A stretch of DNA of 48,891 nucleotides, taken from positions 1-48,891 of the forward strand of contig JAAZZB010000046.1 in the NCBI GenBank assembly GCA_014239365.1, written 5' to 3'. The notes under the pieces were generated by a model that saw nothing but the letters and a program-made list of their open reading frames with translations, was not told the origin of the DNA and ran no database searches. Made by a program: the position numbers and the translations under genes. The DNA comes from Verrucomicrobiia bacterium (GTDB lineage: Bacteria; Verrucomicrobiota; Verrucomicrobiia; Limisphaerales; UBA1100). Positions 8,462 to 16,793 of the stretch are shown in pieces (position 1 is the first letter of the stretch; the number at the start of each line of letters is the position of its first letter).

Positions 8462-9556
8462 ATGGGGCCGCGCTTAGGTTTGATGAGGCTGCCGTGGCTG
8501 ATGGTTTTAGTGCTGGCTACAGGATGCGGAAAGCATTCCGAGCCAGTCCCAACGCCACCTATAAAACTCCCAGCCGCCAACCCTCAAACATCTAAATTCC
8601 ATTTCCCGACGGACAACCGCGCTCTTCTTCGCGTGGATGGAGAGACGGATTTTTTTACGCCCACCGGCCCGGGGCGGCCTTGGCGCAGCGGCTCTTTTGG
8701 TTGTGTGCGTAACGCCGGCACGCGCATCCACGAAGGCATCGACATCCGCGCCCTGCAACGCGATGAAAACGGTGAAGCCACCGACCTCGTCCGCGCCAGC
8801 CGTGATGGTAAAGTGGTGCACATCAACACCAATATCGCCGCATCAAACTACGGGAAATATATTGTCCTCGAACACGATGCGGAGGGCCTTCCGGTTTACA
8901 CTTTGTACGCGCACCTGAACACGGTGGCTGATGGGCTGGAGGTTGGCCGCTCCGTCAAAACCGGCGACACCCTCGGCATCCTTGGCCGCAGCACGAATAC
9001 CGGCGATGGCATTACCAAAGCGCGCGCGCATTTGCATTTTGAAATTGGCCTGCAAATCCATTCCCAATTTCAATCCTGGTTTCACCATTGGTACAAAGAC
9101 GGCAAGAACCATCACGGTGCGTGGAACGGAATGAATTTGTTGGGCCTCGATGCCGCCGCGATATTACGCCAAGAGGAAGCCGGAAAATTTAATTTAGTTT
9201 CACATCTTTCAAAACAACCCATGCTGTGCCGCGTGCGCATTCATCAGGCACAGCTCGAATGGGTGGAACGCTTTCCGAAATTGGTCACCCAAACTGCACG
9301 CGCCGAAACACTCCCTGTGCAGGGCTGGGAAGTGGATTTGAATTTCAATGCCATCCCGATTCGGCTCAAGCCTTTATACGCGGAAGGTCTCAAGAAAAAA
9401 GCCGGCGGCGTGCGTTTTGAATTACTTGAAGTGAATGACGAAGTACGCCGCAAGCATCCATGCCGATCGTTGGTTTTCAAAAAAGGCGCGCGCTGGGTGC
9501 TCACCACCAAAGGACTGCGCGCGCTCGATTTGCTCGCTTGGCGCGCGCGGGAATAA
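8462..9556 (+). CDS. M23 (LytM-type) metallopeptidase lipoprotein
   Basis: 364 residues. The N-terminus is a lipoprotein signal with lipobox LATGC (Cys22). The peptidase domain spans about 75-200 and carries the family's zinc ligands: His90 and Asp94 in HEGID, and His192 in HLHFE. His151 in YAHL is the catalytic-site histidine. Such enzymes cut peptidoglycan cross-links, or act as activators when ligands are missing; all ligands are present here, so activity is expected. About 160 residues after the domain show no recognisable fold. Start at 8462, or possibly the in-frame ATG at 8483. It is 3 bp after the previous gene and 47 bp before the aminotransferase. Confidence 0.9.
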   Translation: MGPRLGLMRLPWLMVLVLATGCGKHSEPVPTPPIKLPAANPQTSKFHFPTDNRALLRVDGETDFFTPTGPGRPWRSGSFGCVRNAGTRIHEGIDIRALQRDENGEATDLVRASRDGKVVHINTNIAASNYGKYIVLEHDAEGLPVYTLYAHLNTVADGLEVGRSVKTGDTLGILGRSTNTGDGITKARAHLHFEIGLQIHSQFQSWFHHWYKDGKNHHGAWNGMNLLGLDAAAILRQEEAGKFNLVSHLSKQPMLCRVRIHQAQLEWVERFPKLVTQTARAETLPVQGWEVDLNFNAIPIRLKPLYAEGLKKKAGGVRFELLEVNDEVRRKHPCRSLVFKKGARWVLTTKGLRALDLLAWRARE

Positions 9557-9603
9557 CAATCCGCTTGCCCCGTTCATCCGCGTTCGGCATATTCCCCCGC
9601 GCA

Positions 9604-10770
9604 ATGGATTATCATATTTCAAAACGTGCCGCATCATTAACGCCTTCACTTACTTTGGCTATCACCGCCAAGGCCAAGGAACTGCGCGCGGCAGGTGAGG
9701 ATGTGATTGGGCTCGGGGCGGGTGAGCCGGATTTCGACACGCCCGACCACATCAAAGCCGCCGCCGCCAAAGCCCTTGCCGATGGCTTCACCAAATACAC
9801 TCCCGCCGCCGGCACGCCTGAATTGCGCGCGGCGGTGGCTCGCAAGTTTGAGCGCGAAAATAATCTCCAATACGATCCGCAACAGATCATCGTTTCCTGC
9901 GGCGGCAAACATTCCTGCTACAACGTGATGCTTGCCACTTGCGAGGAAGGCGATGAGGTGATCATCCCTGCGCCGTATTGGCTGAGCTATCCCGAGATGG
10001 TCACCCTCGCGGGCGCCACGCCGGTGATTGTGCAGACCTCCGACGCCACGGAATTCAAAGTGACACCCGACCAACTTTGCGCCGCCATCACCGACCGCAC
10101 GCGACTGTTCATTTTCAATTCCCCCAGTAACCCGACCGGCAGCGTGTACACGCCCGACGAAGTGCGCGCGCTCGGCGATGTGTGCGTGGAAAAAGGTGTG
10201 CTCATTATGAGCGATGAGATTTACGAAAAACTGCTGTACGGTGATGCGGTTTTCCAAAGCGTCGCCGCCTGCTCGCCTGAGCATCAGGCCCACACCATCA
10301 TCGTCCACGGCCTCGCCAAAGCGTATTCGATGACCGGCTGGCGCATTGGGTTCACCGCCGCGCCACTCCCCATCGCCAAAGCCATCAGCGCCATCCAAAG
10401 CCACAGCACCAGCAACCCCACCTCCTTCGCGCAATCCGGCGCAGTCCAAGCGCTCGATGGCCCGCAAGATCACATCGCCGAATGGATGACCGAATTTTCC
10501 AGGCGCCGCACCTTAGCCCACCAACAACTCAACGCAATGCCCGGCATCACTTGCGTCAACGCCCAAGGCGCGTTTTATTTATTCCCGAACATTTCCGGCA
10601 CCGGAATGAAATCAGCCGAATTCTGCGAACGTCTTTTGTCCGAAGCCAAAGTCGCCGCCGTCCCCGGCGTGGCCTTTGGCTCCGACGATTACCTCCGCAT
10701 CAGCTACGCGACCAGTATGGAAAATCTGGAAAAAGCACTGGAGCGGTTTTGGGAATTTGTCGGCGCCTAA
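9604..10770 (+). CDS. Pyridoxal-phosphate aminotransferase, aspartate aminotransferase type
   Basis: 388 residues from the ATG at 9604 (MDYHISKRAASLTPSLTLAI). The longer open frame upstream lacks family similarity. It is a class I fold-type I aminotransferase: GLGAGEPDFDTP near residue 35, NSPSNPTG mid-protein, SDEIYEKL, and HGLAKAYSMTGWRIG with the PLP-binding lysine. The length and motifs fit the AspC/AAT I-gamma group that transaminates aspartate (and often aromatic or prephenate substrates); the exact substrate cannot be told from sequence. It is convergent with tsaD, with only 2 bp between stop codons. Confidence 0.93.
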   Translation: MDYHISKRAASLTPSLTLAITAKAKELRAAGEDVIGLGAGEPDFDTPDHIKAAAAKALADGFTKYTPAAGTPELRAAVARKFERENNLQYDPQQIIVSCGGKHSCYNVMLATCEEGDEVIIPAPYWLSYPEMVTLAGATPVIVQTSDATEFKVTPDQLCAAITDRTRLFIFNSPSNPTGSVYTPDEVRALGDVCVEKGVLIMSDEIYEKLLYGDAVFQSVAACSPEHQAHTIIVHGLAKAYSMTGWRIGFTAAPLPIAKAISAIQSHSTSNPTSFAQSGAVQALDGPQDHIAEWMTEFSRRRTLAHQQLNAMPGITCVNAQGAFYLFPNISGTGMKSAEFCERLLSEAKVAAVPGVAFGSDDYLRISYATSMENLEKALERFWEFVGA

Positions 10771-10772
10771 CC

Positions 10773-11801
10773 TCAGGCGTTGATGGCCCAACCGGGGTGG
10801 ATATCAACTTCCATCGACGCAGGATCATCACCCTGCTCCATCATTCGCTCGCCCAATAACCCAATCATCGCGGCGTTGTCTGTACACAAATCGGATGAAG
10901 CGAGGCGCAACGTGAAATCGTTTTCATCGCAAACTGACTGCAGTTGGTTTCGGAGTTCACTGTTGCAAGCGACGCCACCGGAGAGGGTGAGGCATTTGAC
11001 GCGTTCGCGCTTGGCGGCGCGAAGGGTTTTTTTGGCGAGCACCTCCACAATGGCGGCTTGAGCGCTGGCGCAGAGGTCGGGCAGGCGCGCATTGTCAGCG
11101 GCGAGTTCAGGGTGTTTTTCGAGAAAGTAACGAACCGAAGTTTTCAGGCCGCTAAAGCTGAAATCATCATTGGGTTGATTGAGCATTGGTCGCGCAAAAT
11201 CGAATGCGGCAGGATCACCCTCGCGCGCCAATCGATCCACTACCGGCCCGCCGGGATACCCCAAGCCGAGCAGCTTGGCGACTTTATCAAAGCACTCGCC
11301 TGCAGCATCGTCCTGGGTGCTGCCGAGAATTTTGTGTTTCAACGGCGCATCCACTTTCACCAGCAACGTGTGGCCGCCGCTGACGATGAGCGAAAGATTG
11401 GGTTCAAAACTGTTCCAATCCGCAACCGGCGGATCACCCACAAACCAAGGCGAGTACAAATGCGCTTGCACGTGGTTCACGCCCATCAAGGGAATTCCCA
11501 ACGCATAAGCCATCGATTGCGCGGCTTTCCAGCCGACCATCAACGCCGGCGGCAAACCGGGGCCACGCGTGGCGGCGAGGGCATCCAGTTCGGTGGGGGC
11601 GATGTCGGCCTGTTCCAATGCCTCGCGCACAACGGGTTGGAGATTGCGCAAATGTTCGCGCGTGGCCAGCTCGGGCACAACGCCGCCATACTCGGCGTGG
11701 ATTTTGATTTGCGAGGAAACGACTGTGCTGACCGCACGCCCGTCGACGATCACCGCCGCGCTGGTTTCGTCGCACGAAGTTTCGATGGCCAGCAGCCGCA
11801 T
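10773..11801 (-). CDS. tsaD: tRNA threonylcarbamoyladenosine synthase catalytic subunit TsaD
   Basis: 342 residues, starting MRLLAIETSCDETSAAVIVD. It has an ASKHA-type ATPase fold with the metal ligands His110 and His114 in NHVQAH, and GLPPALMVG and LSGGVACN further on. It transfers the threonylcarbamoyl group to A37 of ANN-decoding tRNAs together with TsaB and TsaE, neither of which is in this window. Length and motifs are standard. It is the last gene of the long minus-strand run, starting 5 bp after the ctp stop codon. Confidence 0.97.
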   Translation of the reverse strand: MRLLAIETSCDETSAAVIVDGRAVSTVVSSQIKIHAEYGGVVPELATREHLRNLQPVVREALEQADIAPTELDALAATRGPGLPPALMVGWKAAQSMAYALGIPLMGVNHVQAHLYSPWFVGDPPVADWNSFEPNLSLIVSGGHTLLVKVDAPLKHKILGSTQDDAAGECFDKVAKLLGLGYPGGPVVDRLAREGDPAAFDFARPMLNQPNDDFSFSGLKTSVRYFLEKHPELAADNARLPDLCASAQAAIVEVLAKKTLRAAKRERVKCLTLSGGVACNSELRNQLQSVCDENDFTLRLASSDLCTDNAAMIGLLGERMMEQGDDPASMEVDIHPGWAINA

Positions 11802-11806
11802 CGCTT

Positions 11807-13072
11807 TTATTTCAGTTTCGCCTTGAGCAGCTCAAGAGCTTTCAGCAGTTGCAAATCCTGGGTGGCTTTGGCTTTTTCGCGCTCTTCTTCCGGCAGAGTT
11901 TCCAAGCCGCCGGGCGAGCGTTGCAGGGCGAGATGTCCCATTTGTTCAGGGGTCATTTCCACCACGTGATCGGGCGTGATGCCTTTGCCGTGAATGGTGC
12001 GGTGTTTGGGCGTGTAATATTTTGCCGTCGTCAGCCGCAGCGCGGAACCATCGTGCAGGGGCAGAATGCTTTGCACAGAGCCTTTGCCAAATGTTTTCAT
12101 CCCCACGAGTTCCGCGCGGCTAATATCCTGCAAACAACCGGCGACAATTTCGGAGGCGCTGGCGCTGCCGCCATTGACGAGCACCGCCATCGGAAGTTTG
12201 CGCTGTTTGTAACGGCCGCTGGCAACCAACTTATCGAGCTGCCGATTTTGGCGCCCCTCCGTGGTGACGACGAGTTGGCCTTTGGGCACAAATTTTTCAG
12301 TGACGTACGCGGATTGATCGAGCAAGCCGCCGGGGTTGTCGCGCAAATCGAGCACGAGCGCTTTCAAACCGGCTTTTTCCATTTTCACCAAGGCCGCTTC
12401 CAGTTCGCTGGCAGTTTTGTCGGAGAAGCCGGACAGCCGCACGTAGCCGATTTTATCTTCCAATAGATCATATTTGCCGCTGCCTTTGAGGTCGCGCACG
12501 CTTTTGGTTTTGATGATTTCGCGCTTGAAAGTGACGATCCATTTTTTGTCAGCCGATGGCCGGTAAAACCCGACCTCAATCTCCGTGCCCGGTTTGCCGC
12601 GCATAATCCCCACCGCATCGTTGAGGCTCATTCCCTCGGTAGATTTCCCGCCAATCTTCATAATGCGATCGCCGGGTAAAAGTCCCGCACGACTGCCGGG
12701 CGTGTCGTCCATCGGCGCCACCACGGTAAGCCACTTGTCGCGCATGCTCACCACCACGCCGATGCCGCCAAACTGCTGTTGCGTGTCTGACTGCAGCGCC
12801 TGATATTTTTTGGCATCCATATACTCGCTGTGCGGATCGAGTGTTTGGATCATTCCACGCAACGCACCTTGCACGAGCGCTTCGTACGAAACCTTGTCTT
12901 CATCCACGTACTCGCGCCGCACGGTTTCGAGCACGCGCGTGAATTTTTCCATATTCGCATAAACATCTTCCTTGCCGCGCACCTCGGCGCTGTTGGCGAG
13001 ATGGCGGGCGCCAATATAAAGATTCACGCCTAACGCAATGGCGAGCACGGTGGTAAAAATTTGCTGTCTCAT
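11807..13072 (-). CDS. C-terminal processing peptidase, S41A family (PDZ serine protease)
   Basis: 421 residues. A single N-terminal membrane anchor or signal (residues 4-21) is followed by a short helical region. A PDZ domain covers about 98-175 (FGGIGVVV, GLLPGDRIMKIGG). The peptidase core has catalytic Ser305 in GGSASASE and Lys330 in TFGKGSVQ, with the usual 25-residue spacing. Such periplasmic proteases trim C-termini of exported proteins or peptidoglycan hydrolases. The Leu/Lys-rich C-terminal tail is probably helical. It lies between ispD (44 bp) and tsaD (5 bp). Confidence 0.95.
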   Translation of the reverse strand: MRQQIFTTVLAIALGVNLYIGARHLANSAEVRGKEDVYANMEKFTRVLETVRREYVDEDKVSYEALVQGALRGMIQTLDPHSEYMDAKKYQALQSDTQQQFGGIGVVVSMRDKWLTVVAPMDDTPGSRAGLLPGDRIMKIGGKSTEGMSLNDAVGIMRGKPGTEIEVGFYRPSADKKWIVTFKREIIKTKSVRDLKGSGKYDLLEDKIGYVRLSGFSDKTASELEAALVKMEKAGLKALVLDLRDNPGGLLDQSAYVTEKFVPKGQLVVTTEGRQNRQLDKLVASGRYKQRKLPMAVLVNGGSASASEIVAGCLQDISRAELVGMKTFGKGSVQSILPLHDGSALRLTTAKYYTPKHRTIHGKGITPDHVVEMTPEQMGHLALQRSPGGLETLPEEEREKAKATQDLQLLKALELLKAKLK

Positions 13073-13116
13073 AGCGGCCTCAGCCTACGCTGTGCGCCTG
13101 AAATGGCAAGGAGGGT

Positions 13117-13788
13117 TTATTGGCGAAGCAGCAATTCCACCAATAACAAATCCGAGGAGGTGGTGACTTTGGGATTAGCCGAGCCGCCATCCACGAGCGC
13201 CACGGGCTGGCCGATCAACTCGCACGCCGCGGTGTCATCAGTGATCGCCGCATCCTGTTCGCGCACGGCGGCCATTGCCCTTTGGATTATTTCCAGAGCA
13301 AAAATCTGCGGCGTTTGCACCGCCCACAAATAAGTGCGATCCACATTACGCGCAATGCGACCGGTGCCATCGGATTCCTTGAGGGTGTCCACAACTTTAC
13401 CTGCGGTAACCGCTGCCCCACCCTCGCGAGCGGCAGCGAGCGTGTCGGTGATGGCCTCGTTGGGAGTGCACGGCCGTGCGCCATCTTGGATGGCCACAAA
13501 CTGGCAATCCGCGTGCACCGCCGCCAATCCATTGCCCACCGAATGCTGGCGCTCTTCGCCGCCTTCCACGAAGCGATGTGGTTTAGTGGGTGCGATTTGT
13601 TTTGCCAATGCCTCAAAATCCGCGCGGGCATTCTCGCGAATGACGAGCACGACTTCATCAATTTCCGGATGCGAATCAAAGCGCCGCCACGTGTGGCCCA
13701 CCACGGGGAGCCCTGCGACTTCGAGAAAAAGTTTGTCCGCACCCATTCGGGTACCACTTCCGGCAGCGACAATGACGGCTGAAACCAT
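13117..13788 (-). CDS. ispD: 2-C-methyl-D-erythritol 4-phosphate cytidylyltransferase
   Basis: 223 residues. It has a nucleotidyltransferase fold with AAGSGTRMGADK at 7-18 (CTP-binding loop with the catalytic Arg and Lys), IQDGARP for the metal-binding Asp, and a basic AVQTPQIF region. It makes CDP-ME in the MEP isoprenoid pathway. No ispF fusion or neighbour is visible. It starts 8 bp after the recJ stop, so co-transcription is likely. Confidence 0.95.
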   Translation of the reverse strand: MVSAVIVAAGSGTRMGADKLFLEVAGLPVVGHTWRRFDSHPEIDEVVLVIRENARADFEALAKQIAPTKPHRFVEGGEERQHSVGNGLAAVHADCQFVAIQDGARPCTPNEAITDTLAAAREGGAAVTAGKVVDTLKESDGTGRIARNVDRTYLWAVQTPQIFALEIIQRAMAAVREQDAAITDDTAACELIGQPVALVDGGSANPKVTTSSDLLLVELLLRQ

Positions 13789-13796
13789 ACGGCAAT

Positions 13797-15536
13797 TTAG
13801 CTAACAGCGGGTCGCCAGTCGAGAATCTTCAACTGCAACGAGCGCCGCCCGCGCCACGTGTTGATGGAAGGCTCCACCGCCAAATCGAATCGACCGGAAT
13901 TTTCTGTTGGCAAATCGCGCTCAGTCGCGTTCCAGCAAATCGCTTCGGCGGACGTGTTGCCGTCGGTAACACTCAGCTTGGCGTGTTGCTGTTCCTTGCC
14001 CATTCGGCGCACGGGCCCATCAAGCTCGAGCTGCGGAATGGCAAACTGCACCGAGTGATTGCCTTGACCGGTGGGTTGCAATTGGTCGAGCGATTGAACG
14101 CTGGCAAAAGTCAATTCACTCAACGGCACATTTGCATCGAGGCGCAGCGTGGGCATTAGTTCTTTTCCGGCAAGCTGTTTGCAGGCCAATCCGTTAAGGC
14201 ACTTACGAAACGCATCGAGACGATCCGGCTGCAAACTCACGCCCGCAGCCATCGCGTGACCACCGGCGCGGCTGAGATGCCCTTCGCGCTCGCACTCGCG
14301 CAACGCAGCGGCGAGATCAAACCCCTCCACACTTCGGCCAGAGCCGCGCAGGTCGCCATCGGGACTGCCGCCGACAATGACTGTGGGCCGATAAAATTTC
14401 CGCATCACCCGCGAGGCCACAATCCCGACCACGCCGATGTGCCAACCGGGATCGCCCTCAACGATAGCGTAGTCGGTTTCGGGATTGAACCGGTTGCGAA
14501 CGGTGTCGATGACTTGGCGCGTCATTTCCTTTTCCGCGCGCTGACGTTCGCGATTTTGGCCGTCAAGTTTGGCGGCCATTTCGGCGGCTGCGTTGGCATC
14601 GGTTTCGCACAGTAAATCCATTGCTGCCGTAGCGCTTTTCAAGCGGCCGGCGGCATTTAAGCGCGGCCCAATTTGAAACCCCACTTCAAAGCCGCCAATC
14701 TCACCGGTAATCCCTGCCGCTTTTGCCAGAGCCAAAATGCCGGGGCGTTCAGTGCGGTTTAGCTGGCGCAAACCGGCGTGGGCGAGGATGCGGTTCTCGC
14801 GCTGTAATGGAACCATATCGGCAAGCGTACCGAGCGCAACGAGATCGAGCGTGGTGCGAATGTCGAATTCAGAAAAACCATCGAGGCCTTTTTCACGGCC
14901 CGCTTTCACGAGGCCGTGGATGAGCTTGAATGCCAAACCGGCGGAACACAGCTCGCGGAAATCCGGCTCGCATTCAGGCGCAATTTGCGGATTCACAATC
15001 GCGATTGCCGGGGGTGCCGGATTGGAAACTTGATGGTGATCAAGCACGATAACGTCAATGCCTTTGGTTTGGAGATCGGAGATTACATCCACTGAAGTGG
15101 AACCGCAATCCACCGCGAGCAACAAATCGGGCTGATGTTTTTCAAGGCAATTGGCCACGCCTTCTTCCGTGAGCCCGTAGCCTTCATCCATGCGATCTGG
15201 CAAGTACGCTTTCACTTGCCAGCCGAGCGGCCGCAGGCAATCGAGTAACAACGTCGCGGAAGTCACGCCATCCACATCGTAATCACCGAACACCGCAATG
15301 CGTTCATTGCGTTCGCGCGCGACGAACAATCGCTCCACGGCAGTGGACAAATTAGGAATGTCTTCGGGTGGTGATAAATTCGCCAAACGGGGCGAGAGAA
15401 AACTTTGAGCTTCAGCCTCATTCGCCAACCCGCGATTCATCAAACATTGAGCAAGCAGATTGGAAACGCCCAAGGCGCGCGCCAAAGCCACGGCGGCGTC
15501 CGGATTATTTTCGGCAATGTGCCAATGATGTTTCAT
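13797..15536 (-). CDS. recJ: Single-stranded-DNA-specific 5'-3' exonuclease RecJ
   Basis: 579 residues. The DHH phosphoesterase domain carries GDYDVDGVTSATLL near residue 84 and the DHH motif in VLDHHQVSNP. The DHHA1 domain has GRLKSA and the GGHAMAAG motif. A C-terminal OB fold follows. It degrades single-stranded DNA in recombination and mismatch repair. Its ATG overlaps the stop codon of the upstream small membrane protein (ATGA, 15533-15536), indicating translational coupling. Confidence 0.96.
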   Translation of the reverse strand: MKHHWHIAENNPDAAVALARALGVSNLLAQCLMNRGLANEAEAQSFLSPRLANLSPPEDIPNLSTAVERLFVARERNERIAVFGDYDVDGVTSATLLLDCLRPLGWQVKAYLPDRMDEGYGLTEEGVANCLEKHQPDLLLAVDCGSTSVDVISDLQTKGIDVIVLDHHQVSNPAPPAIAIVNPQIAPECEPDFRELCSAGLAFKLIHGLVKAGREKGLDGFSEFDIRTTLDLVALGTLADMVPLQRENRILAHAGLRQLNRTERPGILALAKAAGITGEIGGFEVGFQIGPRLNAAGRLKSATAAMDLLCETDANAAAEMAAKLDGQNRERQRAEKEMTRQVIDTVRNRFNPETDYAIVEGDPGWHIGVVGIVASRVMRKFYRPTVIVGGSPDGDLRGSGRSVEGFDLAAALRECEREGHLSRAGGHAMAAGVSLQPDRLDAFRKCLNGLACKQLAGKELMPTLRLDANVPLSELTFASVQSLDQLQPTGQGNHSVQFAIPQLELDGPVRRMGKEQQHAKLSVTDGNTSAEAICWNATERDLPTENSGRFDLAVEPSINTWRGRRSLQLKILDWRPAVS

Positions 15537-15802
15537 TGTTTGGCTTCTTTTTTAGCGCGGCGCTTCTCGCGCCAAGCGCGGGCTTTGTTTTCCAGAAAAG
15601 TAAGCTTGGAGCCGATGCGAGGGAATCGTTTTTTGAACACCATCTTTTGCGCGCGCACCGTGGCCGATCCCTTGGCCAAACACATGATGCCGATTACAAT
15701 AAAGAGAATACCCTGAAGAATGGGCAGGAACAGCCCCACGATTCCCAGCAGGACGAAGGCCCCGCCGATGATTAGCCATTTGATGCGCGCCAGTTTCCCC
15801 AT
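15533..15802 (-). CDS. Small membrane protein, YbaN (DUF454) or PGPGW-like
   Basis: 89 residues. Two closely spaced hydrophobic segments (about 8-28 and 30-46) are separated by a Pro-containing turn (GLFLPILQGI). A strongly basic tail follows (FKKRFPRIGSKL and KARAWREKRRAKKEAKQ) that should stay cytoplasmic. The pattern resembles the DUF454/YbaN and PGPGW families, whose function is unknown; the match is by eye only. It lies 12 bp after terC and overlaps recJ by 4 bp. Confidence 0.75.
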   Translation of the reverse strand: MGKLARIKWLIIGGAFVLLGIVGLFLPILQGILFIVIGIMCLAKGSATVRAQKMVFKKRFPRIGSKLTFLENKARAWREKRRAKKEAKQ

Positions 15803-15814
15803 CGCGCGGACAAG

Positions 15815-16792
15815 TTACTCTGCATCCCCGGGATCATCCGAGGCATTTTTTTTGTGCAACAATGAGGCGAGAATAGAAAGTAGCAAAATCGAAATCACCA
15901 CCACCAGTGGCCCCCAGTTGGGAATGTTGAAATCCGCAAGCCACGGCTCGGCGAGCATTTTTGCACCAACAAAAGCCAGCACCAATGCGAGGCCGTATTT
16001 GAGGTAGTGGAAAATCTCGATCATCCCCGCCAACACAAAGTAAAGCGAACGCAAGCCGAGGATGGCAAACATGTTGGAGGTGAACACGATAAACGGATCG
16101 GTTGTCACAGCAAAAATTGCGGGGATGGAATCCACCGCGAAAATCACGTCGGTGTATTCAATGGTCACGAGCACAATGGCCATCGGCGTGAGCATTCGTT
16201 TGCCGTCAATGCGGATGGTGAAATGCTCGCCCTCAAATTGGTCGTGAACGGGGAATAGTTTGCGGGCGAGTTTTACAAGCGGATTGTTTTCCGGCTCCAC
16301 ACCGTCGTCATCATTGTGAAACAACATCTTGATGCCGGTGAACAACAGAAATGCGCCGAAGACATAAAGGATCCAGTGAAACTTCGCCACCGCTGCCGCG
16401 CCCACACCGATCATCAAACCGCGCATCACCAGTGCGCCGACGATTCCCCAAAAGAGCACGCGATGCTGGAACTCGGGTTTGACTTTGAAGTACGTAAAGA
16501 TCAGCGCGATGACAAACACGTTGTCCATCGAAAGCGACAGCTCGAGGATGTAGCCGGTGATGAACTCCATCGGCTTTTCTGCCGCCTCCGGTTTGCCCGC
16601 ATACAATTCCGGAATCGCGAAACACGCGAACGCCATCGCCACCGAAAACCACAGCGTGCTCCAGCCGAGCGCTTCTTTGAAGCTAACCTTGTGTGCTTTG
16701 CGATTAAACAGCCCGAGGTCGAGCGCGAGGATGAACAGCACGCCCACCACGAACACCCCGTAATGCCAAGGGGCGATGCCGGCAGCAATCAT
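15815..16792 (-). CDS. TerC-family integral membrane protein
   Basis: 325 residues with about nine hydrophobic segments. The TerC hallmark acidic motifs in membrane helices are present: ELSLSMDNVFVIALIF near residue 88 and VTIEYTDVIFAVDSIPAIFA near 210. Family members (TerC, Alx, MeeF/MeeY) have been linked to tellurite resistance and to manganese export. Work in Bacillus ties them to metal loading of secreted enzymes. Here the gene begins 1 bp after secDF stops, which fits a role at the translocon. The N-terminus is read from the ATG at 16792. Confidence 0.93.
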   Translation of the reverse strand: MIAAGIAPWHYGVFVVGVLFILALDLGLFNRKAHKVSFKEALGWSTLWFSVAMAFACFAIPELYAGKPEAAEKPMEFITGYILELSLSMDNVFVIALIFTYFKVKPEFQHRVLFWGIVGALVMRGLMIGVGAAAVAKFHWILYVFGAFLLFTGIKMLFHNDDDGVEPENNPLVKLARKLFPVHDQFEGEHFTIRIDGKRMLTPMAIVLVTIEYTDVIFAVDSIPAIFAVTTDPFIVFTSNMFAILGLRSLYFVLAGMIEIFHYLKYGLALVLAFVGAKMLAEPWLADFNIPNWGPLVVVISILLLSILASLLHKKNASDDPGDAE

Positions 16793-16793
16793 A